Positions 35,021 through 46,511 are shown, counted from the first letter of the stretch. The stretch: 64,000 nucleotides of DNA from Flavobacterium arcticum (GCF_003344925.1 NZ_CP031188.1:1905001-1969000); one strand, 5' to 3'. Translations and numbers: made by a program. Notes: generated by a model from the sequence alone, not told the origin.

Positions 35021-35845
35021 ATGCTCATCAATTGCAAAGGCACACTTATAGACCTCTCTCAACCCAAAATAATGGGTATATTAAACTGTACACCCGATTC
35101 GTTTTATGATGGTGGTAAGTATAAAAATGAGAATGAATTTTTACATCAGGCAGAGCGTTTATTAAACGAAGGAGCTGATTTTATAGATATTGGTGCGTAC
35201 TCCTCTAAGCCTAATGCTGAATTTGTGAGTACTACCGAAGAATTACAGCGTATAGTACCTGTAGTGGAATTACTATTGAAACATTTTCCTGACACACTTA
35301 TCTCTATAGATACTTTTCGGGCTGAGGTGGCAAAAGCTTGTGTAGAAGTAGGAGCAAGTATAATAAATGATATTTCGGCGGGACTACTTGATGATAAAAT
35401 GCTCGAAATCGTAGGGCAATTAAAAGTACCCTACATAATGATGCATATGCGTGGTACACCGCAAACCATGACAAAGCTCACGCAATATGATGATATTGTA
35501 AAAGAAATGTTGTTTTATTTTTCGCAACGTATTGAAGCTGCACGAAGTTACGGTATTGACGATATAATTATCGATCCTGGGTTTGGTTTTGCTAAAACAT
35601 TAGAACAGAACTATGAGGTACTGCAAAAAATGGAATTGTTTAAAATGATAGAGTTACCCATATTAGCAGGCGTATCACGAAAATCGATGATATATAAATT
35701 ACTCGGTATAACACCACAAGAAGCCCTTAATGGTACTACTGTTCTAAATACTGTAGCATTAACCAAAGGTGCTACTATACTGCGTGTACACGATGTAAAG
35801 GAAGCGGTTGAGATGATTAAAATATTTAGACAACTGGATGTTTAA
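35021..35845 (+). CDS. folP: Dihydropteroate synthase
   Basis: This 274-residue protein joins p-aminobenzoate to the pterin pyrophosphate in folate synthesis. It has the PKIMGILNCTPDSF motif (residues 15-28) and DIGAYSSKP, corresponding to the usual DIGGESTRP loop. SIDTFRAEVA, NDISAG, IMMHMRGTPQTM, DPGFGFAKT and GVSRKSMI follow in order. Length and motif order are standard. The sulfonamide-binding loops look ordinary. It is a single plus-strand gene with the DUF1599 gene divergent on its left and rlmH convergent on its right. Confidence 0.97.
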   Translation: MLINCKGTLIDLSQPKIMGILNCTPDSFYDGGKYKNENEFLHQAERLLNEGADFIDIGAYSSKPNAEFVSTTEELQRIVPVVELLLKHFPDTLISIDTFRAEVAKACVEVGASIINDISAGLLDDKMLEIVGQLKVPYIMMHMRGTPQTMTKLTQYDDIVKEMLFYFSQRIEAARSYGIDDIIIDPGFGFAKTLEQNYEVLQKMELFKMIELPILAGVSRKSMIYKLLGITPQEALNGTTVLNTVALTKGATILRVHDVKEAVEMIKIFRQLDV

Positions 35846-35863
35846 AAGTAAATCTATTATCTT

Positions 35864-36337
35864 TTATTGATGATGATAGGGCTCATTTCTCAATATCGTA
35901 AAAGCCCTATATACCTGCTCAATAAAAAATAAGCGTACCATTTGATGTGAAAATGTCATTGCTGATAATGATATTTTCCCTTGTGCTTTGCTATATATGG
36001 CATCCGAAAAGCCATAAGGACCTCCAATAACAAAAACAAGTGTTTTTATACCAGAGTTCATCTTTTTTTGCAATTCTTCGGAAAAACCTACACTACTGAA
36101 ATTTTTACCGTTTTCATCTAATAAGACCAATTGGTCAGTAGGGGAGAGTTTACCTAAAATAAGATCGCCTTCTTTTTCTTTTTGTTGTGCTTCGCTAAGG
36201 TTTTTTACATTTTTAATGTCGGGGATAATCTCCAAATCAAACTTTACATAAAACGACAATCGCTTCATATAATCGTCTATAAGTGTTTGCAGTGCTTTAT
36301 TGTCGGTTTTGCCTATGGCAAGAAGTTTAATGTTCAT
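35864..36337 (-). CDS. rlmH: 23S rRNA (pseudouridine-1915-N3) methyltransferase
   Basis: This 157-residue protein is a SPOUT-class methyltransferase of the RlmH family. It has the family start MNIKLLAIGKT, the SAM-binding knot segment FVIGGPYGF, SLSAMTFSHQMVRLFFIEQ, and the C-terminal EQVYRAFTILRNEPYH. It methylates pseudouridine 1915 in helix 69 of 23S rRNA. The start overlaps the upstream TPR lipoprotein gene's stop by one base, indicating an operon. Confidence 0.97.
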   Translation of the reverse strand: MNIKLLAIGKTDNKALQTLIDDYMKRLSFYVKFDLEIIPDIKNVKNLSEAQQKEKEGDLILGKLSPTDQLVLLDENGKNFSSVGFSEELQKKMNSGIKTLVFVIGGPYGFSDAIYSKAQGKISLSAMTFSHQMVRLFFIEQVYRAFTILRNEPYHHQ

Positions 36338-37119
36338 TAGTTAATAGAATCTTTACAGGGAGTAATGTTTAGCTTATTTAATCCTCTACGAAATTTCTCT
36401 GCAATATATATTTTTCCACTACTACTGCTACCTGTACTATTGATGTGATTTTTGTAAAGGATTTTTTCTAAACTATCAACATTTGTAGTACATATAGTAA
36501 TATCATCAGAAAAAGAAAAATCATCAAATCTTATATCTCTATAATATTCAATTTCATTTCTTATTTGTTCAATGTACATAATGTTGCTTTCAGATAACCA
36601 GTCCAATTTTAATGTTTCGTTTAGTCTTTCAAGAGCTTTATCTTTATGTCCGGCATATGTTTCTAACATAGCATGACCTGTTAAGGGCATAAGGTCATAT
36701 TCATCTTCTATATCAGATGCGCCTATGGGTTCAGCTGTTTTATATGCTTTTTGGAAATTTAATTTCGCTGATTTATAATCTTTTTTTAATGCATATATAG
36801 CAGCTTTCGTTTGATAATAAAAAACAGATTTTTTATCCTCTACAGGTAGTTCTTCTAAAGTTTCAAAAGCCTTTTTAAAATCTTTTTGTTCAACATAAAT
36901 ACCAATTATATAAGATAGGTAATTTAAGTTTTTACTATTAATTTTAAAAGCCTCCTTATATTTTTCAAGAGCTTTTTCTTTTTCTCCTGACAAAGAATAC
37001 TCCATACCTTCTTTACTGAGTTTTTGTGCTTTTTTTATATCAGTGTCAGATATTTTATTTTGATTACAACTTGTTAGAAAAAAACACAGTAACATCAATT
37101 TTAATAATCTTTTTATCAT
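36337..37119 (-). CDS. TPR repeat lipoprotein
   Basis: This 260-residue lipoprotein has an SPII signal with lipid Cys at 18 (LTSC). It is followed by about four tetratricopeptide-like repeats: GMEYSLSGEKEKALEKYKEA, then YVEQKDFKKAFETL-type, ALKKDYKSAKLNFQKAY, and AGHKDKALERLNETL. The C-terminal third is not repeated and has no recognised domain. TPR domains bind proteins, and this one probably faces the periplasm. It lies between ligA (nine bases upstream) and rlmH (one-base overlap). Confidence 0.72.
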   Translation of the reverse strand: MIKRLLKLMLLCFFLTSCNQNKISDTDIKKAQKLSKEGMEYSLSGEKEKALEKYKEAFKINSKNLNYLSYIIGIYVEQKDFKKAFETLEELPVEDKKSVFYYQTKAAIYALKKDYKSAKLNFQKAYKTAEPIGASDIEDEYDLMPLTGHAMLETYAGHKDKALERLNETLKLDWLSESNIMYIEQIRNEIEYYRDIRFDDFSFSDDITICTTNVDSLEKILYKNHINSTGSSSSGKIYIAEKFRRGLNKLNITPCKDSIN

Positions 37120-37128
37120 TGCGTAATT

Positions 37129-39153
<2,025 letters not shown>

Positions 39154-39202
39154 TTAGGCAAACTTCAATGAAAAGGAAAAGATTATTTAGGGCTAAAACC
39201 TA

Positions 39203-39670
39203 TTAAAACATATCTTCAAATTGCTTGTATATTTCGCCTTCGGTTAGTATAGCGCCGTCTTCTATGAGTTTAAATATTTCAGCTTTTCTGTCTTCGCCAA
39301 AAGATTTAGTACCACGTGTGACTTTTACTTCTTCTGAAAATAAATTTTCGTTAAGCCAAAGCAATCCTTCTTTTGTAAGAAAATCAGCATGAGGGGCGTG
39401 AGCATGTATAATAATGCTTTCCATTTTTTCTTCATCCATTTTAAATAAGAAAATATGGTTTTTAGAATAGAATTCTAGCCATTTTGCTTTATCTAATACA
39501 GAGTCCCATATAAGGTCGCTAAATACATCAATTTCTTGCTCGGCAACTTCAGGTTTTTCTTGCTTTAGTTTATCCCACTCTGCTTTGTCTATTTGTTGTG
39601 ATGCAAGGAAACGGATAAACTCTTGATGTAGTTCTTCAAGCTGTTCTTTAGTAAGGCGAGTATATTTCAT
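39203..39670 (-). CDS. Conserved Flavobacteriia protein, probably DUF6495 family
   Basis: This 155-residue soluble protein begins MKYTRLTKEQLEELHQEFIRFL and contains WDKLKQEKP, DLIWDSVLDKAKWLE and HAPHADFLTKEGL. I associate it with the DUF6495 family found beside rplI in Flavobacteriia; the assignment is from memory. No catalytic motif stands out; the acidic and aromatic composition suggests a globular helical protein. A terminator at 39702-39725 separates it from the ribosomal protein operon, so it has its own transcript or depends on read-through. Confidence 0.65.
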   Translation of the reverse strand: MKYTRLTKEQLEELHQEFIRFLASQQIDKAEWDKLKQEKPEVAEQEIDVFSDLIWDSVLDKAKWLEFYSKNHIFLFKMDEEKMESIIIHAHAPHADFLTKEGLLWLNENLFSEEVKVTRGTKSFGEDRKAEIFKLIEDGAILTEGEIYKQFEDMF

Positions 39671-39701
39671 AATAAATTTTCGATCTTTTTTAAAATAAAA
39701 A

Positions 39702-39725
39702 AGCCTCCCCTAATTAGGGAAGGCT
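39702..39725 (-). terminator. Terminator after rplI
   Basis: On the minus strand AGCCT and AGGCT enclose CCCT-AATT-AGGG (one mismatch), followed by T residues. It ends the rpsF-rpsR-rplI operon. Confidence 0.85.
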
Positions 39726-39744
39726 CTTAGTATAATTTTGATAA

Positions 39745-40188
39745 TTACGCTTGTTCAGCAACGATTTCAAACGGAAGTTCAACGATAACTTCTCTATGAA
39801 GTCTTACGCTAGCAGTATATTTACCAGTACGTTTTACGATACCGCTAGTAATATACTTCTTGTCGATAGACTGTCCATTTTTGTTTAAAACGTCAGCAAT
39901 ATCAGCATTGGTTACAGAACCAAATAGTTTATCGCCACCTGCTTTAGCAGTAATTTTTATCTCAAGTGCTTTTATAGCTTCAGCAATTTTCTTAGCATCA
40001 TCTACTATTTTTTGCTCTTTAAAAGCTCTTTGTTTTAAGTTCTCAGCTAATACTTTTCTAGCTGTAGGAGTTGCCATGTGAGCAAATCCTTGAGGAATTA
40101 AAAAGTTACGACCATATCCTGGTTTTACTGTAACAATATCATCTTTAAATCCTAAATTCTGTACGTCTTGTTTAAGTATAAGTTCCAT
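39745..40188 (-). CDS. rplI: 50S ribosomal protein L9
   Basis: This 147-residue protein matches L9 in full length. The N-terminal RNA-binding domain starts MELILKQDVQNLGFKDDIVTVKPGYGRNFLIPQ (anchors MELIL, GFKDD, GYGRNFL). A long connecting helix leads to a C-terminal domain with KLFGSVTNADIAD. It is the last gene of the S6-S18-L9 operon and starts 15 bases after rpsR. Confidence 0.98.
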   Translation of the reverse strand: MELILKQDVQNLGFKDDIVTVKPGYGRNFLIPQGFAHMATPTARKVLAENLKQRAFKEQKIVDDAKKIAEAIKALEIKITAKAGGDKLFGSVTNADIADVLNKNGQSIDKKYITSGIVKRTGKYTASVRLHREVIVELPFEIVAEQA

Positions 40189-40203
40189 AATATTGCCTCC
40201 TTT

Positions 40204-40500
40204 TTATTTTAATAAATCAGCCACATATGGCATTAATGCTAAATGACGTGCTCTTTTTACGGCTACAGACACTTTTCTTTGGTATTTTAAAGAAGTACCA
40301 GTAAGGCGACGAGGAAGTATTTTACCTTGCTCGTTAACAAACTTCAATAAAAAGTCAGGATCTTTATAATCTACATATTTGATACCTGATTTTTTGAAAC
40401 GGCAATACTTTTTAGTCTTGTTCGTCTCTATGTTTAAAGGTGTAAGATATCTAATATCCCCATCTTTTTTTCCTTTAGCTGACTGCTCTATACTTGACAT
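40204..40500 (-). CDS. rpsR: 30S ribosomal protein S18
   Basis: This 98-residue S18 has the [15 protein letters not shown] motif and the basic C-terminal part [29 protein letters not shown] (anchors [17 protein letters not shown]). A short N-terminal extension of about 25 residues precedes the conserved part, as in other Bacteroidota. S18 binds S6 on the 30S platform, which matches their gene order. Confidence 0.97.
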   Translation of the reverse strand: MSSIEQSAKGKKDGDIRYLTPLNIETNKTKKYCRFKKSGIKYVDYKDPDFLLKFVNEQGKILPRRLTGTSLKYQRKVSVAVKRARHLALMPYVADLLK

Positions 40501-40502
40501 AA

Positions 40503-40844
40503 TTAGTTTGCTTTAGCTTTTAGTTTATCTCTTCTTCTTTCTGCCCATGAAATAGCGTGTTTGTCAAGAGCTACGGTTAAGAAACGCATAATTCTCTCAT
40601 CACGTCTAAACTCAGTTTCAAATCCTATAAGGATATCCGCAGGAGCTTTAAATTCAAATAGGTGGTAAAAACCACTTTTCTTGTGCTGGATTTCGTAAGC
40701 TAATTTTTTTAGCCCCCAGTCTTCTTTTGCCACGATCTCGGCCCCTTTAGAAGTAAGATAATCTTCAAACTTACTTACTGTTTCCTTTACCTGGGTTTCA
40801 GATAAAACGGGATTCAAGATGAAAACAGTTTCATAGTTGTTCAT
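40503..40844 (-). CDS. rpsF: 30S ribosomal protein S6
   Basis: This 113-residue S6 begins [16 protein letters not shown] and contains the [19 protein letters not shown] strand-loop (anchors [15 protein letters not shown]). The region from [19 protein letters not shown] onward is standard. It is the first gene of the operon with its promoter 35 bases upstream. The three genes are separated by 2 and 15 bases. Confidence 0.97.
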   Translation of the reverse strand: MNNYETVFILNPVLSETQVKETVSKFEDYLTSKGAEIVAKEDWGLKKLAYEIQHKKSGFYHLFEFKAPADILIGFETEFRRDERIMRFLTVALDKHAISWAERRRDKLKAKAN

Positions 40845-40878
40845 AATGATATAATTTATATTGTAATAAAATTGGGTG

Positions 40879-40908
40879 CAAAAATAGTGTTTTTTATTTA
40901 AACAACAA
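40879..40908 (-). promoter_or_regulatory. rpsF-rpsR-rplI operon promoter
   Basis: On the minus strand TTG (40906-40908) and TATTTTTG (40879-40886) are separated by 19 bases, a consensus Bacteroidota promoter. The transcript should start near 40872, about 28 bases before rpsF. Confidence 0.8.
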
Positions 40909-41022
40909 GTTATAATAATGGTTTTTTATTCTGTTAAAATGTGTATTTTTTGTTTATATTTGTAATCACCCCAACAAAAAAAAGAGCGTAATTTACTGAA
41001 ACCATACTAACTGACCTGTATA

Positions 41023-41730
41023 ATGAAACTTAACTGTGTAGTTGTTGACGACAGCACCATACATAGAATAACTATTGCCAAGCTGGTGAGTGAACATCCC
41101 GACCTTAACCTTGTTGGTGATTTTTCTAATGCTTCAGAAACACGTAATTGTATTCTTAATAAGGCCGTTGACTTACTTTTTCTAGATATTGAAATGCCTG
41201 TTCAAAGTGGTTTTGACTTGCTTGATGGACTTAAGGCTAGACCACAAATAATATTTGTGTCTGCTAAATCAGATTATGCTTTGCGCGCTTTTGAGTATGC
41301 TGCTATAGATTATTTACATAAACCTTTAACAAAAGATCGATTTAATAAAGCAGCCCAAAAGGCTATTGAATTACATCAGATGAAAAAAGAAACACCTGAG
41401 GAAGAAGGGGAGTTTATTTTTGTGAAAAGTAATTTAAAGAACCTTAAAATATATATTGGACGCATTAAATGGGTTGAAGCCTTTGGTGATTACATTAAGA
41501 TTATTACAGAAGATGGTACTCATTTAGTGCTTTCTACAATGAAAGCTTTTGAGGCAGAACTTCCTGAAGATAAATTTTTAAGAGTTCACAAATCATTTAT
41601 CGTTAATATTGATAGAGTAGAGCGTTTTAATAGTCGATTTGCCGAAATAGGTAGTACTCAAATACCACTTAGTCGTAATAAAAAGGATAATCTTGCTAAC
41701 GCAGTCAATAAAGCTTCTCAATCTCAATAA
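41023..41730 (+). CDS. LytTR-family response regulator
   Basis: This 235-residue protein has an N-terminal receiver domain with the acidic pocket VVVDDS (Asp9-10), phosphoacceptor Asp55 in FLDIEMP, and Lys near 102 in DYLHKPLTK. A C-terminal LytTR DNA-binding domain spans about 127-230 (FVKSNLKNLKI, IKWVEAFGDYIKI, FLRVHKSFIVNI). It should act as a transcription regulator controlled by a histidine kinase, but no kinase gene is adjacent. A -7-like TATATTTG is at 40955-40962. Its last seven bases overlap the end of priA on the other strand. Confidence 0.93.
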   Translation: MKLNCVVVDDSTIHRITIAKLVSEHPDLNLVGDFSNASETRNCILNKAVDLLFLDIEMPVQSGFDLLDGLKARPQIIFVSAKSDYALRAFEYAAIDYLHKPLTKDRFNKAAQKAIELHQMKKETPEEEGEFIFVKSNLKNLKIYIGRIKWVEAFGDYIKIITEDGTHLVLSTMKAFEAELPEDKFLRVHKSFIVNIDRVERFNSRFAEIGSTQIPLSRNKKDNLANAVNKASQSQ

Positions 41731-44171
41731 GGATCAACGTTTACAGATACTCTTATAACTCTATATTGTGGTATAGCATCAAAACTAGTTATAATTTTAT
41801 AGATTATACTTTTATTGGTTGCAAGCGAAGATCCTGATGGTATTTTTATCATTATAGTACGAATGTATTGATTGCGAATTTTACTTATTCCTGGCTCTTC
41901 AGGACCAAGTACAGGTACATTCATGTTTTGTAATAGTACATTATAGAGCCACATAGCACCATCTTTCAACTTTTCATAATCTTTATGTTTTAAAGTAAGT
42001 TTAACTAGTTTGTAAAATGGCGGGTATTTAAAATTATGTCGTTCATATACTTGTTCTTTATACATTCCTTCATAATCGTTATCAGTTACTTGTCTGATAA
42101 TGTTGTGTAAAGGGTTATAGGTTTGTATTAGTACTTTTCCTCTAGTGTCTTTACGTCCTGCGCGTCCTGATACTTGTACCATCATTTGATAAGCTCGCTC
42201 AAAGGCTCTAAAATCAGGTTGATATAGCATGTTATCGGCATTTAATATCCCAACTAAGCTTACATTATCAAAATGTAATCCCTTGGCAAGCATTTGAGTA
42301 CCAACCAGTATATCTACTTCTTTATTTTTAAAAGCATCTATAATTTTTTCATAACCATATTTACCTCGTGTAGTGTCCTGATCCATTCGCCAAGAGTTTT
42401 TATCAGGGAATAACTCTTTTAACTCTAATTCTATTTGTTCTGTACCAAATCCTTTGGTAGAAAGATCTGCCGAATGGCACTGATGGCAATGCGTAGGCTT
42501 AGCCATGTTATAACCACAATAGTGGCAGCGCAACTGGTTTTTATATTTATAGTAGGTAAGACTAACATCGCATTGTGGGCATTGTGGTACATGTCCGCAC
42601 GTCATACATTCTAGCCAAGGCGAAAAGCCTCTACGGTTTTGAAATAGTATTACTTGTTTGCCTAATGATAGTGTTTCGGCTATAGCTTCGGTTAACTCGT
42701 CGCTAAAGTGACCTGTCATTCGCTTACGTTTATATTTGTCTTTTAAGTCTACTAATACAATTTCGGGAGGTGTTACATTACCATAACGTTCTTTCATTTG
42801 TACGTAGCCATATTTATTATGTGTGGCATTATAGTAGCTCTCTATGCTAGGTGTTGCTGATCCTAGTAATACTTTAGCCTTAAAATAACTAGCTAGTATT
42901 ATTGCGGCATCTCGTGCATGATAACGTGGGGCAGGGTCTTGTTGTTTAAAAGTTTGTTCGTGTTCTTCATCTATAACAATAAGCCCAAGGTTTTGAAAAG
43001 GTAAAAATAGAGCTGATCGTGCTCCTATAATTACTTTTGCTTTATCTGAGCTTTGTAGTACTTGCTGCCAAGTTTCTATGCGTTCATTATTCGAGTATTT
43101 AGAATGAAAAACGGCTACTTGATTACCAAAATAAGCAGTAAGTCTTACTACTAATTGTGTGGTTAAAGCTATCTCTGGCAAGAGGTATAATGCTTGTTGT
43201 CCTTTATTAATACACTCTTCTATTAGCTTAATATAAAGTTCCGTTTTTCCACTAGATGTTACTCCATGTAACAATGTTACTTGATGATTTTCAAAACTTT
43301 TTTTTACTTCGGCAAATGCTTCTTCTTGTTTGTAGCTTAATGTAAAACCTGCATTATTACTGCCTGTAAATTGCACCCGATCTTCTTCGAGTGTATATTC
43401 TTCAAATATATTTTTATCTATTAATGCTTTTATGGCAGCTGGAGATACTCCCGACGTTTCGGTGAGTTTCTTTACTGTTATAGGCTTTTTTTCTACAGCA
43501 TTCAACTGAAAGTAGCTCAATACAGCTTCGCGTTGTTTTTGAGCTCGTGACAGTATTTCTAGTAGTTCGCTCAGTTTGTCTTGCGCTAAAAATTCCGACT
43601 GAAGTCTTACATAGCGCACTGTTTTTGGCTTATACTTTTCAGATATTTCTTCTTGTAGTGTTATTACATTTTTTTCTAATAGCTTATTTATAGTAGGTAA
43701 TACTGTTTTTTTGTTAAGTATTGCCGCTATCTCTTGTATTTTTATAGATGATTGTTTACGCAACGCATCATAAATAAGGTACTCGTCATCAGTTAAATCT
43801 TCCTGTTGAGTATATTCTTTTTTCGGAGTAATAATAGTTTCACTTTCCAATAAGTATCCAGATGGCATTGCCGACTTGTAAACATCGCCAATGGCACACA
43901 TATAATAATTTGCTATCCAGTGCCAATGTTTTAACTGGGCTTCGGTAACTATTGGAGTGTCGTCTAGTATTTGGTGTATTTCTTTTGCTTCATATAGTTG
44001 CGGAGGGTTTTGATGTAGCCCTATAACTATTGCGGTATATACTTTACTGCGCCCGAAAGGTACGCCAACACGCATGCCAAGCTGTATAAAATTAAATTCA
44101 ACTTCATTTATAGCATATGTAAATGGTTTGGGCAATGCGAGTGGTAGGATAACTTCTATAAAAAAGGGCAT
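41724..44171 (-). CDS. priA: Primosomal protein N' (replication restart helicase PriA)
   Basis: Counted from the ATG at 44171, this is an 815-residue PriA. The longest frame starts 51 bases earlier, but that part overlaps the upstream terminator and a -7-like TATATTTG at 44189-44196. The N-terminal DNA-binding domain starts MPFFIEVILPLALPKPFTYAI. The helicase core has Walker A GVTSSGKT (303-310), DEEH (401-404), and a zinc-binding insert with CMTCGHVPQCPQC and CHYCGYN plus CHQC. It restarts stalled replication forks. Its stop overlaps the 3' end of the LytTR gene by seven bases. Confidence 0.95.
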   Translation of the reverse strand: MPFFIEVILPLALPKPFTYAINEVEFNFIQLGMRVGVPFGRSKVYTAIVIGLHQNPPQLYEAKEIHQILDDTPIVTEAQLKHWHWIANYYMCAIGDVYKSAMPSGYLLESETIITPKKEYTQQEDLTDDEYLIYDALRKQSSIKIQEIAAILNKKTVLPTINKLLEKNVITLQEEISEKYKPKTVRYVRLQSEFLAQDKLSELLEILSRAQKQREAVLSYFQLNAVEKKPITVKKLTETSGVSPAAIKALIDKNIFEEYTLEEDRVQFTGSNNAGFTLSYKQEEAFAEVKKSFENHQVTLLHGVTSSGKTELYIKLIEECINKGQQALYLLPEIALTTQLVVRLTAYFGNQVAVFHSKYSNNERIETWQQVLQSSDKAKVIIGARSALFLPFQNLGLIVIDEEHEQTFKQQDPAPRYHARDAAIILASYFKAKVLLGSATPSIESYYNATHNKYGYVQMKERYGNVTPPEIVLVDLKDKYKRKRMTGHFSDELTEAIAETLSLGKQVILFQNRRGFSPWLECMTCGHVPQCPQCDVSLTYYKYKNQLRCHYCGYNMAKPTHCHQCHSADLSTKGFGTEQIELELKELFPDKNSWRMDQDTTRGKYGYEKIIDAFKNKEVDILVGTQMLAKGLHFDNVSLVGILNADNMLYQPDFRAFERAYQMMVQVSGRAGRKDTRGKVLIQTYNPLHNIIRQVTDNDYEGMYKEQVYERHNFKYPPFYKLVKLTLKHKDYEKLKDGAMWLYNVLLQNMNVPVLGPEEPGISKIRNQYIRTIMIKIPSGSSLATNKSIIYKIITSFDAIPQYRVIRVSVNVDPY

Positions 44172-44216
44172 ACAGGTAGTATTTGTTACAAATATAGCTC
44201 GCAAAAAGCATAAAAA

Positions 44217-44246
44217 AAACACCTCTGTTACCGAAGTGTTTTTTAT
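44217..44246 (-). terminator. Terminator between the DUF2147 gene and priA
   Basis: On the minus strand ACACTTC and GAGGTGT pair (one G-T wobble) around a seven-base loop, with a following T run. Confidence 0.7.
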
Positions 44247-44277
44247 AGAAATTTAGTTTGTTTATTATGTGTTTCTA

Positions 44278-44706
44278 TTACATTCTTGTCCACGTTTGGC
44301 TTCTGCCAATGAATGAAAACCCAAGATAACCTCTAACGTCTAGTTTATCTTTACCGTCTAGCTTTATAGTACAGCTATACAGTTTTCCTTTATTAGGGTC
44401 TAGTATGTCGCCATCGGTATATTCATCACCATCTTTTTCAAGACCTTTTATAATAACAAGACCTTCTATTGGTTTGTCTTTATCAGCTCCTTTACATTTA
44501 GTACATTTTGCACTTTTTTTGGCTGGATTTAGTATCTCTATTACTTTTCCGTAAATCTTACCATTTTGCTCATAAATTTCTACAATAGATTTGGCTTCTC
44601 CAGTTTCGTCATCAATGGTTTTCCATTTCCCTACAACGCCTTGTGCTGTTGCAGAAAACATTCCTGCAGCAATAACTAATAATAGTGATAGAAAGCATTT
44701 TTTCAT
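44278..44706 (-). CDS. DUF2147 secreted protein
   Basis: This 142-residue protein has a signal peptide (about 1-21, ending FSATAQ) and a DUF2147 lipocalin-like domain. Landmarks are GVVGKWKTIDDETGEAKS (near 23-40), IVEIYEQNGKIYGKV, the cysteine pair CTKCKG, DGDILDPNKGKLYSC, and the C-terminal DVRGYLGFSFIGRSQTWTR. The family is periplasmic; its role is not established. It follows the YihY gene by 21 bases on the same strand, so it probably ends the nadC-yihY transcript. Confidence 0.85.
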   Translation of the reverse strand: MKKCFLSLLLVIAAGMFSATAQGVVGKWKTIDDETGEAKSIVEIYEQNGKIYGKVIEILNPAKKSAKCTKCKGADKDKPIEGLVIIKGLEKDGDEYTDGDILDPNKGKLYSCTIKLDGKDKLDVRGYLGFSFIGRSQTWTRM

Positions 44707-44727
44707 AATTATATCTTTTATTTTTTG

Positions 44728-45654
44728 TTAAATATATAAATTTTTTCTCTTTAATTTATGAATTAACGCATTTAATTCGAACCCAAGAAGTAAAATAAAA
44801 CAGTTAATCCATATATATAGCATTAATACAAGTAGTGTGCCAATAGAGCCGTATAACTCGTTGTATTGCGCAAAACGCACTACATATATACTAAAAAGAA
44901 AAGAAGTTATAATAAATAATATAGTAGTAAAAACCGATCCATAACTAAAAAATGCAGCTTTTTGGGTTTCTTTAGCGGCAAATTTAAAGAGCATTGATGT
45001 TGCAGTTAATATCATAAGCACTAAAAAAGCATATCGTCCTATTTCGAGTAGGTAAACATCATCTGTAAGGAAACCATTAGATTTTAGGATGTGTATAACA
45101 ACTTCAAATGTAATAATAGCAACAACTGTAATAATAAGTAGTATAGTAAATACAAGTGATAAGCCTACAGCTACGGCATATTGTTTAAAATAAGAACGTT
45201 TTATAGTAATATGTAACGACGACTGAAAACCACTCAGTATAGCATTCATACCATTAGACATAAGTAATATAGCCAGTAAAATACCAGTAGATAACAGGCT
45301 GTTATAACTTGTGTTGGTGATATCTTGTAGTATTCCCGCAATAGCATCATAAGTATTAGGTGGTACATTTTGTGCTACAAAACGCATAAAATCCTTCTGG
45401 AAATTTTTTACAGGGATATAGGGTATAAGGTTAAGCAAGAAAAGTGCAAAAGGAAACAGCGACATAAAGAAGCTAAATGCAATAGCACCTGCCCTGTAAG
45501 ATATATCGCCTTTTATAATACCTGTTATGTACAACTCGAGCATGTGGTAAAGCGTAAGCCCTTCTGACCAAGGTAACTTTATACTTTTTCCAAACCTGAC
45601 AATATGCTTTACAACAGGAATACGTTCCAGTTTATGTTCCAGTTCTACCGACAT
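44728..45654 (-). CDS. YihY/virulence factor BrkB family membrane protein
   Basis: This 308-residue inner membrane protein has about six hydrophobic segments. The family signature is present: SYRAGAIAFSFFMSLFPFALFLL (short anchors RAGAIAFSF, LFPFALF), then WINCFILLLGFELNALIHK near the C-terminus. The family was once annotated as RNase BN, which is wrong; its transport or envelope role is not known. The start shares one base with the nadC stop, so the two are translationally coupled. Confidence 0.9.
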   Translation of the reverse strand: MSVELEHKLERIPVVKHIVRFGKSIKLPWSEGLTLYHMLELYITGIIKGDISYRAGAIAFSFFMSLFPFALFLLNLIPYIPVKNFQKDFMRFVAQNVPPNTYDAIAGILQDITNTSYNSLLSTGILLAILLMSNGMNAILSGFQSSLHITIKRSYFKQYAVAVGLSLVFTILLIITVVAIITFEVVIHILKSNGFLTDDVYLLEIGRYAFLVLMILTATSMLFKFAAKETQKAAFFSYGSVFTTILFIITSFLFSIYVVRFAQYNELYGSIGTLLVLMLYIWINCFILLLGFELNALIHKLKRKNLYI

Positions 45655-46511
45655 TAAAGTGCTTTTAGGCTAAGATCCATATTGTATATGGAGTGGGTTA
45701 TAGCTCCCGAAGATATATAATTTACCCCACACTCGGCATAGCCGCGCATATTACTTTCATTTATACCTCCTGACGATTCTGTAAGGCAGGAGTCGCCAAT
45801 TAAGGCAACGGCTTCGCGGGTTTGGTCGTAATCAAAGTTATCAAGCAGTATGCGATAAACACCTTCGTTTTTCATTATTTCGCGCACTTCATCAAGGCTG
45901 CGGGCTTCTACTATTATTTTTAGGTCGAGATTGTTCTCTTTTAAATAGTCAAGTGTTTTTTGGATGGCAGGGGTAATCCCTCCTGCAAAATCAATATGGT
46001 TATCCTTTAGCATTACCATATCATAAAGCGCAAAACGATGATTTTCGCCACCGCCTATTTTCACTGCCCATTTTTCTATAGCGCGTATGCCGGGAGTAGT
46101 CTTGCGAGTATCGAGTATTTTAGTATCTGTACCCTCTAATATTTTTACATAACTGTTGGTTTTCGTGGCAATGGCACTCATGCGTTGCATGGCGTTAAGT
46201 ACCAGTCTTTCGGCTTTTAGTATGGACTGCGAGCTACCCGAAACGTGAAAGGCAATATCGCCATATTTTACAGGTGTGCCATCTTCTATAAATACCTCTA
46301 GGGTAAGGTTAGGATCAACATAAGCAAATACTTGTTTGGCAAAAGCTACTCCTGCCAAAATACCATCGTCTTTTACTAACAGTTTGGCTTTACCTGTCGC
46401 ATCGGCTGGAATACAGGCAAGTGAGCTATGGTCGCCATCGCCTACATCTTCGCGAACAGCATTAGTGATTATTATATCGAGTTCTTCTTGAAATTGTTTT
46501 TCTGAAATCAT
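45654..46511 (-). CDS. nadC: Nicotinate-nucleotide pyrophosphorylase (carboxylating)
   Basis: This 285-residue enzyme makes nicotinic acid mononucleotide from quinolinate and PRPP in de novo NAD synthesis. It has EDVGDGDHSS, ERLVLNAMQRMSAIAT, the phosphate-binding DTRKTTPGIRAIEKWAV stretch (anchors DTRKTTPG, EKWAV), GGGENHRFALYDMVMLKDNH, and SSGGI near the C-terminus. All catalytic motifs are intact. The neighbouring region holds no nadA or nadB. Confidence 0.97.
   Translation of the reverse strand: MISEKQFQEELDIIITNAVREDVGDGDHSSLACIPADATGKAKLLVKDDGILAGVAFAKQVFAYVDPNLTLEVFIEDGTPVKYGDIAFHVSGSSQSILKAERLVLNAMQRMSAIATKTNSYVKILEGTDTKILDTRKTTPGIRAIEKWAVKIGGGENHRFALYDMVMLKDNHIDFAGGITPAIQKTLDYLKENNLDLKIIVEARSLDEVREIMKNEGVYRILLDNFDYDQTREAVALIGDSCLTESSGGINESNMRGYAECGVNYISSGAITHSIYNMDLSLKAL

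Noticed and set aside
44172-44222. Longer N-terminus for PriA
   Set aside because: This part overlaps the terminator of the preceding gene and a -7-like element, and the conserved PriA start MPFFIEV lies at 44171.
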